From assembly GCA_947579665.1 (NCBI GenBank), contig OX388345.1:62239454-62303453 (forward strand): a stretch of 64,000 bases of DNA. The letters run 5' to 3'. Below the pieces are notes generated by a model. That model was not told the origin of the DNA, made no database searches, and saw only the letters and a list, made by a program, of their open reading frames with translations. Both the position numbers and the translations under genes were made by a program. This stretch comes from Sympetrum striolatum. Taxonomy: Eukaryota; Arthropoda; Insecta; Odonata; Libellulidae. Below are positions 46,359 through 59,750 of the stretch, piece by piece (position 1 is the stretch's first letter; each line of letters opens with the position of its first letter).

Positions 46359-48690
46359 GATATATGAACGACATCATTTTGTACGATACCAAGCACCGGG
46401 ATTTCTTCAGATCCATTTGGCTCTGCAATTATTGATCTTATCCACCTACTATTCATCGACTTATTTGAATATTTGTACTCTCTGGATCGTTTTAATTTCA
46501 TTTATGCAGTGTCGTTTCGTATAAAATGATTCCTCGAGATAGGAGTCCGGTAAAGCGATTTTCATGGTTAGTTCAAACACGTAGGGACGTAGGGAGAATA
46601 AAATCATACCATATCTTGATGGAACTACGTGCGCAACTTAATTATGAGTAATCAGTCATATTGCTATTTAAATATTCATTTCAAATTTGTAACTCACGTG
46701 ATACATATCTCGTATCGTATAATACTCCAACCATCCGAGATAAGGAGAAGAACTCACCTGAAAAATAGAAAAGGAAGTTTATTAGAAAAAATGGAAGACT
46801 AGGAGAAAGCATTTGCAAGCAAAAAGAGTCCGTACTCTATTGTTCCCGTTCTTGGGAGATGAATGTAAAACACGGTATCCTATTAATCTTCTTGTCAGTT
46901 TGAAGGCAGAAATTCTGCCTCAATGATTATTATAAATCGCATAATGAATATTTATATGAAATCGCATTCAATCCATACAAAATATTTTGAAATTTAGTAT
47001 TTCATTGAATCACCGCGGTCTGTATTTTAACATATAAAACTATTTATTTTATAATAGTAGTTAATTTACATCAACTCCATCGCATATTTGAAAGTTTTAA
47101 ATAATTCACTAATTAGATAACAATTTTAAATGGAATAAATACCCGCAGATTAAAAGTTAAATTCTTAGAATTATACAAGTGAAGTACTTTTGTAGTACAA
47201 GTGTACCTTTAAAATGAATGTAACCTGTGAATATTTCAATTATTATGAATATTATGATTCTGTATTACAAAATCTCTCTTAGTTAACTATTACTTAATAC
47301 ATTGAAAAAAATTTACATTGATGATATCGATTTAATGCTAATACATGTCGAAAATGAAGACTAATCTAGTAAATTTAATTCAAACTAATTAAAGAGAGTA
47401 TAGCACCCTCATGTATCAGTATAATAAACATACCCAAGTGTTTAAAATTTTGTCTTTTTAAACCCCTGTAGCTTAGAAGTTCGGTTATGCCATCAAGCTT
47501 TCCCATTGTAACTTCTTCATGGTATCTTAAGTGGAAGCGTAAATGAGATTGATTAATATTCAATTTCTTTTTAAAGAGCCACTAAAAATTCATTAATTCG
47601 TTAAATATTAAGGCTTTGAGTGAATTCTCTTCGAGTTCAAACGGGCATGCAATATCGGATTCCGAATCTAGATTCTCAGATTCAACAGAGGGGATAAAAT
47701 TCATTCTAAAACGCCTGCGGATATAACACCTGTTGAATTGGCGGAAATTGCACATAAATTTTGAAAGGATAACTTTAAGTTGACTTCAAAGTGAGTGTGC
47801 ACTTGTATTTGAAGTATGATTGAGCCATTACCATCGACTAGTTAAGATAACATTTTCATTTCCAATATTTCTTCAACAATGTGTATATATTGATTCGAAA
47901 GAATTGATCATACACCTATTATTTTTTGGGCTAAGATAGTTTAGGTAAACATAATATAGCACATGAAAATTTAATTTATCATCCAGTGCACAAAGGCTCA
48001 TTCGTTATTTTCGATCGAAGATTTCAATATCTGCTTTATTTCCGGAAGCACTCAATAATTTTCATCTCAGTTCCTGTGTGCTATTGATTTTAAATTTTAT
48101 ACTAATTGAATAGAGGATGAAATTAACTGCCCTAAAACTGAATTCCTCACACACAGCTCTCTCCTTTATAAAGCCGAATTAATTCGAAGAATCAAAGATA
48201 TGCAAGATGAGTTATTATTATCGGAGTTTTAAGGTCTTTACTGAATGAAGGTGAAAACTGAAAAGTCTCTTCTTCCATCAAGTCAGTCGTTAATGATATT
48301 AACAAAAACATGATACGAGTAATGGAAGGAATGGATGTAAAATACCTAATTATCTAAGGTGGGAAGATCCACTGCAGGAAAACGCCCACAAAGAAGGGGT
48401 GTGTGAAAAATCTGCGTAAACCCACCGAGAGTACAAGCAAAAAGATATAAAGGTAAGCTGTGTACAACATGATCATCATAAAACCAGTGCTGCAAGAAAA
48501 ATTGCAGGAAACAAAATAAATTACTGGACACATTTTAATCATTCTTCTAAATAAAACAATGAGAAATACAAGTAAATCAGCAATAAAAACAAAACATGAA
48601 AAAATTAAAATTGTTGAAGAAATCAAAATCAGAAAAATTTGACACATTAAGAACTGTAAAAGTTACTGAATACAAAATGCAATATAGGAC
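46359..48690. other. AT-rich stretch without recognised gene
   Basis: No coding region, RNA gene or element was recognised. A double ACGTAGGG occurs at about 46580-46596. Confidence 0.6.
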
Positions 48691-48726
48691 CATAGAGTAA
48701 GGATAGGATAAGTTCCTTACTCTATG
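48691..48726. repeat. Perfect 13-bp hairpin
   Basis: CATAGAGTAAGGA, a 10-nt loop, then TCCTTACTCTATG. Similar flanks (TATAGGAC before, ATAGGAC after) suggest a local fold-back duplication. Confidence 0.6.
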
Positions 48727-48963
48727 ATAGGACATTTATGAATATCCATGTTTTAAGTGTGTAAAGATTATTATCTTCAACGTACGTCAATTCAAAAGGA
48801 ATCTTACATGAGAAAGAAAAGTATTAACGTAGCAATGTTTACACCTGGTCAATATGGGAGTTTTGCGATAAGAAAAACATTCAAACTTTGTAGTATATTC
48901 CGTCCAGAAATGGCGATTGTGTATCTGAAGCAATTGTACGATATCTACTACTGCAACAATCTT

Positions 48964-48999
48964 GTCTTCCAATATAAATAATTATTTATATTGGAAGAC
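48964..48999. repeat. Perfect 36-bp palindrome without spacer
   Basis: GTCTTCCAATATAAATAA is followed immediately by its exact reverse complement. The centre lies between 48981 and 48982. It makes two oppositely directed ORFs end with the same residues (VFQYK), which is a shadow effect and not evidence of genes. The symmetry does not extend beyond the 18-bp arms. Confidence 0.8.
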
Positions 49000-51900
49000 T
49001 ATAAGAGAAGAATTATAATTCTTTCTTCTTACAATCAGGTGTAGTGCGTTCCCTATATCGCGAAGAATATGGAAGTACATATATAAAAAACTCAGAGGGT
49101 CATTTGTGTTCCACCGGTGAATGTGCACCTCGTGGCTCGGATGGGGAACGGACACGGACGAGAAGAAAAAATCGTCCAGGAGCTCCCTCAAACCACAATG
49201 CGATAAAAGTTCCAAAGAAATCAAAGAAGAACGGGATGAGTTAGAGCATGGGGTTAGGAGGGCGCGGATGGGAGCCATTGATTGATAAGATTGAATAGAT
49301 AAGGGGACAAAGCAGGAAAAAACGGACAGGCGAATGAATGGGTATCGAAAAGAGGGAGAGAAAGTGGGACAGGAACGGCGCACGGAACTAAACGGAATAA
49401 AAAGGAAGATAAAAGGGTTCGATAAAAACAGGTGAAGGTCGGATGGCGTGGAGGGAGATAGATGACAGGGTGGGGATAGAGGCCACGTGACCTCGGGAAT
49501 TCCCCGAATTGCGCAAGAGGCAACGTACCGATCTCGTTAACGCCTGTTACATTTCAATTACCCTAATTGTGAGAATGTGGTCGGGTTTTGCAAGGTCCGA
49601 ATGGCGGGAAAAAAAGGAAAACCCATATGGTCCGACAGAAAGAAGAATTCGAGTCGGCGCAGTTCGCTCCGTCGTATTTCGAATGTGTCCCTCAACTGGG
49701 TAACGAGGGAATAATTTGAAGGGAAATGTGGTTGCGTTGCGTGGGGGCGCTGAATACCGGATCCATCTTATTCAGAATTGCCCTATCTGTTGTATTTACG
49801 CACGCAGGGACCAGCATGAATGGAAATTCCATGGTATGCACTTTCCTCATTTAACAAGCTCGTAAATTTTATCCGTAGTCATGTTTAAGATCAACTAGTT
49901 GTTTAATTATAAGTTTTTTTGAAATTGGTAAATCGAGATACATGAACTAAAATATTGATCCGCGCACAAAATGAACCTGTATATTTTTCTTTCTTTATAA
50001 TGTTTTTATATGTATTTATTTATTTCAAAAAATATTTTCTTAAATTTCTTGCATAATTGCATATTATTAGTTATTAGTAATGGCTTTGTAATATACAGTA
50101 ATTTTAAATAAATTTTATATACAGTAGTATTAAATATGTAAAACGAAAGTAATGTAAGTGTTACAGTAAGTATGGGAATAATGAAATTCCTAGGTAACCA
50201 AGTTTTATATTTTTCCTAAATTCGGTAACTTCTTTTTGAGTACTCCTAGAGAGAAAATACACCAGCAAATAGATTTAGTAAGTGGTAATTTAAATGAAAA
50301 TCTAATTTATTAGTGATTTAAATAGAGACGAGAATGAAAGAGACAGTTGAAGAAGGTTAAGTGAGACCTATGCTCATCGCTCAGTTTTCTTTCCCCACCC
50401 GGTGTGCGAAGACATTTATCACAAGAGAATGTGCTTCTTGATTGTCGGTACTTTTTGTAATAGTCGGAATATGAATCAAAATGTCGAATACCATTGTACT
50501 CCAACTTGAATTCCTTGCTCCTCATCAAAGATAATGGGTCTTGAATCATAAATAATTTGTATTCATACGAGTAATCGATATTCAGAAAAGAATAGTTTGG
50601 ATGAAATAATTTTAAGTCAACGTAAATGAGAAATAACCGCTGCTGGTTCAAATTAAAGATTTTACTTGAAGTTTGAGTGAAACTTCCTGAAAGATTCCTT
50701 TTTAGATTTAAACGATCAAATTGCCGTTATTATGATTTTCAAAGGTGAAAAAAATTAAAAAAACGTTTTTTTTAGAGCTTTTTCTATAGCTCGTATTTTT
50801 TCAACATCAAATTCAGAGGTTGGTTTACACAGAAGATAAACTGAGTTTGTTTGCTATTATATTTTAAGTTTATGCTGTAACACCTCACATTGATATCTAT
50901 TAATGATTTTTATCATATTTATATTTATATTTATTTATGATATTTATGATATTTATCTGATAGTCTTTCTTTAAAAATTTACGTCTGAGACCAAGACCTT
51001 AAAATAATACAAATAGGAGTGATTTAGCGCCCAGAATATTATTTTGAAAAGTAAGGAAATGATAGGTTGATAAGGTACGTGGACACAAACACTGATTTAT
51101 TCATATCCTTACATTCTATCAATGAAAACATATCAACATCCAATGATCCCCCTAATCCCAATGATTATGAAATCGTTAAAATTCAAATAGAACCTTCAGT
51201 AGCGATTCAGGAATCGCTTTACACTCAAACGATATTTTATACCTACATTCTACGAGGAAGGTAATGAGTTGAAACAAGAGGCTGTAATATATCACAACAT
51301 AATATTTATTAATTCAATCAGCAAACAAATTATTCCGTCGTGTAGATTTTATGTGAGAATTTTACAAGTCATTCATATACTGTTTAAAAAAGTTAATCGA
51401 GTCCATTAATCAGAACCAGTATAAACTTTATCACCTTTATAAACATTTGAGTGTAAATCATTAATTGAGAATATTCATGCTCAGTCGTAATATCATTATG
51501 AAATAATTGACTCATGACCCAATAAATGAGAAGTAGACTGTATAAAATCTTAAAGTTTCCGATTTTCTCTCTAATCAAATGGTGAGATAAGGAACTTTGA
51601 CTGAAAATTCTAATGTTTTGGTGAGAATTCAGTCATTAATCAGTGGCATTACCTTCCTAAAAATAATTACGTTTTTCAAACGTTATCTTTGCGAAAACAA
51701 ACAAGAACAATAATAAGTTGTGAAAAAATTAAAAACATCGCTTTGGATTCCCACTTTCCGCTCTCCGAATGTTCCCACTCAGGTGAAATCATTCACGCAG
51801 CATTCAGTTCCGTCTTATTAAAAGAATCATGAAGGTTAAACTGTCATTGGCTGGTGCTGATTCGATTTGTTTTGCTGCTTGGTAATTCCACCTGTATTCC

Positions 51901-52509
51901 GGCGGGTCGTGAATTTAAAGAGGAATTTCCAGGCAGTAAATGACGGATCAAATTCAACCTGTCGTAGCAATCGCTTCTTGTTGACACTCAGTGGGATTAA
52001 CTTTCCCTTACCTTTTCTGTTTCATTAATGAAAAGAAATTGCAGAACGATTTAGCGAATCAATCGTCCATATCTGTTAATAGCTATATCGTGGAAATAGT
52101 AGCACATATCTGATATTGAAATCGCAGATATTTCATCTTTTAATCTTTACCCAATAGCAATTAGGTTTTTAACAGAATACATCCGCAACAAAAAATCGGA
52201 AAATGATTATAAAATTTTCAGGAAGAGTATTAGAGTGATAACATTTTTGGCTAAACATAGTAATTGATTTCTATTCACACAATTTAAATTGCATCTGACA
52301 GAATTGTAAATCTCGCTTTCCCTTTAGATTTTTTTTCCAACATCCAAAATATATGAGGCTCACAAGGAAGAAAAATTATTTTTCTAGATTTTTTATCGGA
52401 TGATGCTAAAATAGAAACGAAAATACGCTGAACCAAAACTATGTCCTACTCTATTTATCCTGTTAGATTCGTAATCATAGTCCAATAATATTTCGAATGT
52501 AAATATGTT
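49000..52509. other. No recognised gene; GC-richer block 48980-49780
   Basis: The GC-richer block has overlapping ORFs on both strands and no recognised protein. A TTTATA/TTTATGATA-type microsatellite lies at 50915-50957. The rest is AT-rich. Confidence 0.5.
50915..50957. repeat. (TTTATA)n / (TTTATGATA)n microsatellite
   Basis: Run of ATATTTATATTTATATTTAT followed by two TATTTATGA units. Confidence 0.75.
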
Positions 52510-52830
52510 TATGTTTTTATTCATATTCATAACGCTTATTTAAAAGTTACAGTCACTATACTTATCGATGTATCACATACATTTATCAATTGATAGTGTA
52601 TTTATATATTTTTCCACGTTTCCTCTTTTTCTCGTTTCCTTTTAGTTATTACTATAAGTAGGTTTGCGAAGCTTTTTCACTCCCCCCTTATTCGTGGGTG
52701 TTTTCCTGCAGTGCAAAATTTTTCTCAAAGTATATCTTTGGTTTTTAAATCCACAGTTCTCCTCATTTTTCTCGTACTATCTCATTAATATAATTTATTG
52801 TATAGTCTATAACGATGGATTAGATGAAAA
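52510..52830 (+). repeat. Dispersed repeat, copy B (sister at 19125-19540)
   Basis: This is the uninterrupted copy. Its text from 52756 onward (ACAGTTCTCCTCATTTTTCTC) shows what copy A looked like before the SINE insertion. The class is unknown and it has no coding capacity. Confidence 0.72.
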
Positions 52831-55676
52831 AAGAGACTTTTAGTCTCAATCCCACCCAAATGAAGACCAGTTGTTATTACAAAACAAAAGCAATTCGTGC
52901 TGAAATATACATATCTTTTCTGCTGAATAAATCAGAGTATGAATAATCTTTGCGAAAATTTGCGACTTGCACGAACTAAAACCGTTAGTCCTCTGGAATT
53001 CGTAGGGCAGCACGCTTTCTTATATGGTATTAATCGCATATAGGGTTACCCCTCGAATAATAAACTACGGATCAAATATTAATACGGTATCGGGTGAGAG
53101 AATGCACACATAAACCGATGCATCCGATTTGTAAAAAATCAGGCTGGCGTCTCCTTACCAATGCCTCCAAGAGTCATATTCAAGCACGCGCACGGTGTAT
53201 AATTGTACGGGGCCTTGAGCATTATTCAAGCGGTCGGCTCGTGTATATGCTCCCGTTACCTCATGCGACAGTGGGCATACTTCATCCAAGTGTTTGCCTT
53301 TCTCATTCACGCCCACTGTCTCCTATGGATTGAAATTCCTGCCTTATTAACCACCGTGGCGTGCGTCTATTGAAACGAATGGAAGCGGGTCAGCGTAACA
53401 GCCATGCGTCTTGCGGTGGATCCCTAGTCATTGCAGGCGGAGTTGCGGGCTCAAAGTACTCGGAAGGTACTCATTTGGTCTAACCTAAGATAAGTGAAAT
53501 AACAATATGCTCAAACCATGATAATTCAACTCTTTACGATGACATTTAGAGCTGTGATAACAATTATGTATGACTCTCACAGAGTTCCTTAGAGAAAAAA
53601 CAAAATTAAATTAACGACTTAAAATATATGGATTATATCTGCAATTATTTATACATAAAATTTTTTCTTTTCATAACAAACGAAATTGGCACCTGAATGT
53701 ATGTAAAAATAATTATTTTTGATAGTGACATCTACAGTGATAAACTTTGACATTGAAATGCAAAATTATCAGCCATTATCCCATTACTCTGCTAAATTTG
53801 TCGGCAACAAGGATTATTTGGAGGGTCATGAAATGGACACTGGTAACAGGATTTGCATTTGTATGTTCTCTATTGTTAAAAGTAACTCGGGATGATTATG
53901 TGTGGATGAAAATCACAGACTACTCTTTGGAAATCTGCCGCTTCCTTACTACATCTGTTTCTTGTCGTGATTTAAAAAAAAAAAAATATCGAATAAAATA
54001 TGATAGTCAAATCAAAATTGAATTTCCTCCGTTTATTCATAATGAAGAAATGGCTTTGCTATCTCAATGCTGATATTTAAGCAATTCCAAGCCTCTAATT
54101 AATTTCTTTGACGGGATGAATCTCTTAACCTCCCACATTGTCGCTGATATCTTGCTAGTCTCTTAGATTATTAACTACTAAAAAGCAGAAATGTGTAACA
54201 TTAATGTAAAATAAAATGTAAGACATTTAAATTGTTTGCTGTCTTGAACTCTTCTTTCACTGTACAATTCTCAGAATGTTGAATATCGTTGAAGAATCCA
54301 GCTATATCTGTCTTCTTTTTTACACAAGAATTTTTCCGCAACAAATTTACATTTTTTCAATTTAATCCCATAAATAGACACAAAAAGAGACCTAGTTTTT
54401 CCAGTTAAACGTTTTTACAAAAATCTGTAAAAATAATCATATCTTATTCTACCCAGCAGTTTTTACCTTTGTACTGCTAGGAAAAACAATATCAAATAGG
54501 ACTATATTATTTAAATTTAGCAGAATAAGTTATCCAAATTTATTTGTTGAATGCAAGCGTAAACTTTCATTTTTTTAAACATTAATAACTAACTGAAATT
54601 CTTTCAAAGAACGATATTTAGGAAATAATCATAGCATAAAAAACACAACAATATAATCCGTCTTTTGTTTAATTTTACATAAATATCGCAAATTTGATTA
54701 ATCGAATCTGAATGCTTGTCCTTTAGTAAAGCCGCTGTGAATTCTAAATACCAATTGTAATATGATGCATTATTATTAAAATGCGGATGAATGCATGCCA
54801 ATAGCTTTGGAATGTAAGCTCTCCCTTAGGTTTTTACCGCATGGAATTACTAAGCGCAAACAAATTACGAAATAGTTTTGAATATGAATCACAATTCTGG
54901 CGCAAAATACAAATACCTCAGTATATTTACTGCGAATTTCTATTCCAATTTTATTTACCCATGATTTACTCGAATGAAGAAATCCGGAAAGAGAAAGGAG
55001 ACTGATCTTTCTTATTCTGAAAAGGGAATTTTCCTTTGTTTTAGAAATAGAGAGTGAAGTTAATTCCTTTTAATTGGCTAATTTATCCATCGTAAATGAA
55101 CACCCGCGATTGTTTTTTCCCGGGTATAAATAGGGATTAAAGTTCCGCAGACGATTAAAGCTGATTTACGCGCGAAGGCGCGTCGGATAACGGTAAATCT
55201 CTTCCCATAACAGGGAGCTCCGATCGCATCTCATTTACAGCATCCCGCCCAGCGTTTAATGCAAAATACATAAAAGATCCGCAACTTCACGCTCGAAATG
55301 CTTCGCTATTCGTCCCTTCTCTACGCATGCCCTAGAAAAGAGATCCACTCACAGCTATTAAGAGACTCGCGCATTTGAGTCGTTCGAAAAACCATGGAAA
55401 CTTTCCAAAAGACGCAGCCTCTTCACCGAGTACTGTTTTTATTCTTTCATTATTACCCTTTCCAAGATCGCCTAAGTTGCTAATGTTTATCTTTTAGAAT
55501 GCATCCATGAAAATTCTCTCTCTCTAAACTCAAGAATCACTATAATAAACGTAATATCTATTTATCTAGTAACACGTAAATTTTTCATGATTTTAACATT
55601 TTTATGGTGTATTTCAAAATATTTACTTCTGATTATATTTAGATTCTATTTTCGTTTTCTGATGATCGTATATTTT
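52831..55676. other. No recognised gene; GC-richer blocks 53090-53480 and 55080-55430
   Basis: Both blocks lack recognisable coding sequence. The ORF at 53747-54073 is plus-strand, AT-rich and unlike any family I know. A TATA-like string lies at 55125-55133. Confidence 0.5.
55125..55133 (+). promoter_or_regulatory. TATA-box-like string, weak candidate
   Basis: TATAAATAG, a good TATA-box match, sits in a C/G-rich context (CCCGGG before it) at the edge of a GC-richer block. No initiator motif stands out 25-35 bp downstream and no transcript can be shown. In AT-rich DNA this is weak evidence. Confidence 0.2.
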
Positions 55677-55985
55677 TACTTTCTCCATATATGTAGTATA
55701 GAGAAAGTATTGTTTTCATGAAAGAAATCGACTTCGAGATTTCAACGGAAATACACGTTTTGGGGTCCCTAGAACACGTTTTGACCATTTTCGGAATGAT
55801 TTCTCTGTGTGTGTGTGTATATGTGTCTGTGCTTGTGGGCGCTCTAACGTATAAACAATTAGTCGTATCAATACCAAACCTCAATTATAGCACTGTGGTG
55901 TTTGCTGTCAGAGTTGATTAGTTTTTGGAGTAAATCGGTTAACCGGAAGTCGAGCTTCATTCATCAAAGCTCATTTCCGGTTTTC
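55677..55985. repeat. Dispersed repeat with two hairpins and a (GT)n core
   Basis: It opens with a hairpin, TACTTTCTC-15 nt-GAGAAAGTA, continues with GAAAGAAATCGACTTCGAGA and a GT-rich run (about 55806-55830), and closes with a compound hairpin. That hairpin is AACCGGAA and GAGCTT on one side with AAGCTC and TTCCGGTT on the other (55941-55982). Text of this kind recurs in other arthropod genomes as I recall, but I cannot name the family, and only one copy is in the window. Confidence 0.5.
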
Positions 55986-58900
55986 GAAATATTTGTTCTT
56001 GATTTTGAATATTTCTGTGAGCTATGGAAGTATAAAGCTCTACTTTATTGAGCACTTATTTCAATTGTACCCTGTAAATTTTGTGTTGTGCTAAGTACGT
56101 AAGTTCCATTTGCAGAATGTTTTACTGACATTTATTGCTAAAAAGTTTTTGTAATATTTTTCACATTCCTACTCCGTTTCGTACTGCTGTGGATACTTTA
56201 GTTTTAGCACAGCTTAAGTTTATTTATAGTACAAACTATTAAAGTTTCTTTTTTACTATATGTATTTAATATATTATTGAATTTCTAATCAATGAAGAAA
56301 ACCAAGATAGAAGATGAGACTTTAATTCCTTATTTAACCCGAATAAAGAACTGAATATTAGTCTCGCTTTACTTCACATCCACCATTGCAGTTACTGCGT
56401 TGCTATTTCTGAAAATATAATGAAACTCCAGAAATGGTATTTTATAATAACCAAATACACTTCCAAGATAAATTGCTCTTAAATTTTCGTTTGATCATTT
56501 TCTGTAAATTTAATTTTTCTGAATGTAGTTCTGTAATGTTTTTTATGGCGAAAAAGTAAACTATAGCTTCATTAGGGTTCACTATTCGCTTAAGTATATT
56601 CCCATAGCCATTTCCCATAGCCATTTTATAATGCAAGTAAAATTGGTTAACTGTGGAACTTAGTGATATTTATAAAAAGGGCAGAATTAGATTTCAAAGG
56701 ATTAAAGACTTAAATTGTAGAATAAGATATAAACGGGTATTCTATAATTAATAAAGAATGCAGAAACTTTAAAAGTTGTTTACAAAGGCTGTGGTGTAAG
56801 AGATAATTATATCATGAAATTCTGAATGTATAAACATGGAAAGATATCCATCGGAATTTTCGCTTTATTATATTTCTCTATTTCGTGTAGACCAAGTGCA
56901 TTGGAAGCTCAAGAAAACCTACTATACGTGTCCTTAGTATCAGCATCTAATATCAGCATCTACTAGAAGTAGCTACCTTCAGCTAGGACGTTAGATAGTA
57001 TGGCAACTCTGCTCCAGAGCTCCAGCGCAGAGATGCACTGTTATTCGCGATCATGTTGGTACTCTGGCAACGTTGTAACGGCTCAGCCTCCTTGCAGGAG
57101 TTTCGCAAGAGCAATGGGAAAAATTTCCGGTGGCTGGATTCTTTGCAAGGCAGTCGGGTGGGTGTGAATAAATAATCCGAGGGTTGCATAACTCCCAAGG
57201 AGTCGTTTGAGGGATTGGAAGGGAATTCTCCAATCTCGGTGAAAGTGAATAGGGAAGAGAGTAACTTAATAGACCGTTGCAATTAGATTCCTAGGCGGTT
57301 CCACTATGCATAAACATGTCTTATTTTCAGGAAGCGAAGCCGGGACATACTTGAGTGGTGGATAAAGGTAGGGAAAACAGGTTTTAGCTGGTTTCAAATT
57401 TCACAGTTCCTCCCAATCGCGAATAAATTTGTTCTAATTTTACCGCATTCTCAGGGCAAAGGTATTCCAAGTTGCCCTTTCAATGAAATCTTCTCTCTTT
57501 TACATTCACTAGGCCAGATAGAATGTGTGGGAACGGTTTAGCTTGTTACAGCTTATCCGATAACTTTCCCGCTAAGATATGCGTACAAATATGATATATT
57601 AGCTACCTCATGAAATTAATATAAAATCGGAGTAGGTCTCTTCATTTACTAACTTCCATACATAACACATGCAAAATACTCGGATATAATGCATCTTGCT
57701 TTTAAATGTCATGTGGTATGGAAATAAGTTGAGATAAGTAATGAAGAAATGAAAACGATAATTATTCCAATGCATTTTAAGGCCTTCGAATAATTAATAT
57801 TCATGGCTATTATTTGTAAAAAATACAAAAATTTAATGAAAGTTTTGTTGCATATTTGTGAATTCAAAAGTGAACGTATTCATTGGAATTAAAGTTGTAT
57901 CAGTCATCTCCCCAGGTGTTGGCCTGTCATCTCCTTCTTTTCACTCTATTCAAATCAGTTTTGTATTTATATCACCGATAAACATCATCACCTGTCTCAT
58001 TTACTCCGATTTACTTCTTCTTTTACCAATTTATTTCCCCAGTGAGTGTAAATAGATATTTTCCAAGGTGAATCGAATGCTTTCTATTTGGTTTCTTCAT
58101 CTTTTAATAGCCATTCGCAATGCATCACTCACTCCAACGCCTCATTGGACGCATCATCAATCATTTTAAACTTAAATGTCTGATATTTTCACATTTAAAA
58201 AGCCTTGATTTTCTCCTATTCGTTTTGGTAGCTGCCCTAGTTGAAATATAAAATTGTGTTCTTCATGGCTTAAAATAATTCATGGGCTACTGGAGGTTGT
58301 ATTTATATTATTAGAAAAAATATGTATGTACCGGAAAAATGCTATCCTTACTTTGACTTTTGTGACATATATTGCGGTCAATGCAATGTGGTGATTGATT
58401 TTTTATAGATTTATATCTGTAATCTTTTTTCTTTTCTATTCTCCAAAATTATTTTATTTTCTCATACACAATCTCTTTTGTAGTTTTCGGTATAACGGTG
58501 AGAAAATATCAGAGGATAGAATCAGTATATATTTTAATATATCAGTTACGAGACAGAAATTATATGACTGACATCTAGAAGGCTTTTATTCATTTTTATC
58601 GTATAGATTCTGCAATATCATACAGTTGGATATAAATTAAAGAAGACCAAAGGAAGACAATTACAGGAGCAAACATTACGATTGAGCGACAGCCTCTTTA
58701 AGTAAATCGAATATACAAATAATCGCATAACATTTCGTTTCACGTGCTACATAACTTATGATGGCACTATTTATCTTAAAAATCTATCAACGGATAGTTT
58801 GTATGAAGTTTCAACATCTCCATTACGGTACAACTTCATAGAATAATATCAAGAATACTATCAGCGCCTTTATTTTTAATTACCGTCTACCTTAAATGAA

Positions 58901-59750
58901 ACCTATCCAAACAAAATTAGTCGCTACAATCTCAAATCTACGATACCTCGCAAATTTTCATAGAAGTCTCTGAACTGATAATCGCTTAAAATAGCCACAG
59001 GATCCTCTCAGTGCTTAATGGTAAATGTTCAACTGCCTCTTGATTGGTATCGACGACTCACTTGCCAGCTTTGCAAGCGTTATATCTAGATATTCCTATG
59101 CCACAGAAAATGTTTCTCTGGAGATATATTACGTTACAAAATGGGAGTAAACGAATGAAAACTATTAAAACCGAGGTTCGTGAAAATGAGAAAGAAGGCG
59201 TTAAACGCCATTTCAGAAAGCTTTATTCCTCTTGGCAAATGTTTTAATTGGCTCTCCGGATGGAATCGCTTTTAACGAGTATCGTGAGCATAAATAGAAA
59301 GAGAGCAATATTCGGAGTAAATACAGAGCAGCACGAACGAAGATCAGAAGATAGCATCACCTGCTTATCGTGTCTGAGGTCAGGAAGTCCAATCACGGCA
59401 AATCCTAACAAGTCACGCCTAAGCGCTCCTATTTGCACGTGTTGCAAGCGAGAGAACATTGTAAATATCGACATGTGTCATACGGAAATAAGTTTCTCAA
59501 CCACAATCCGTAGATAATGAGAAGGCTATAGTTCAACGAGGCGTGATTACGTGGAGCTAGCGAAGATTCTTTTCTTTGAGTTATTTTTCGAACCAAAGCG
59601 ATCATAACTCAGTTATTCCTGGGAATAAGATGTTTGCGAATGGAAAATTAAGGAATTCTCGTAACATAATTACGTTGTCCGTTTACACATCCGGGAATGA
59701 AGCATTAAAAAGGTTTGTACGTATGCAAGAGTTATATTATCACTCTTTAA
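55986..59750. other. No recognised gene; GC-richer blocks 56980-57300 and 59040-59750
   Basis: ORFs in these blocks (56983-57282 minus; 59044-59247 and 59248-59517 plus) match nothing I know. The rest is AT-rich. Confidence 0.5.

Noticed and set aside
48757..49383. Two convergent ORFs ending with the same peptide VFQYK
   Set aside because: The shared ending is produced by the perfect 36-bp palindrome at 48964-48999, not by related genes.
55804..55835. A stand-alone GT microsatellite
   Set aside because: It is a short interrupted run inside the larger hairpin-bearing repeat at 55677-55985 and is described there.
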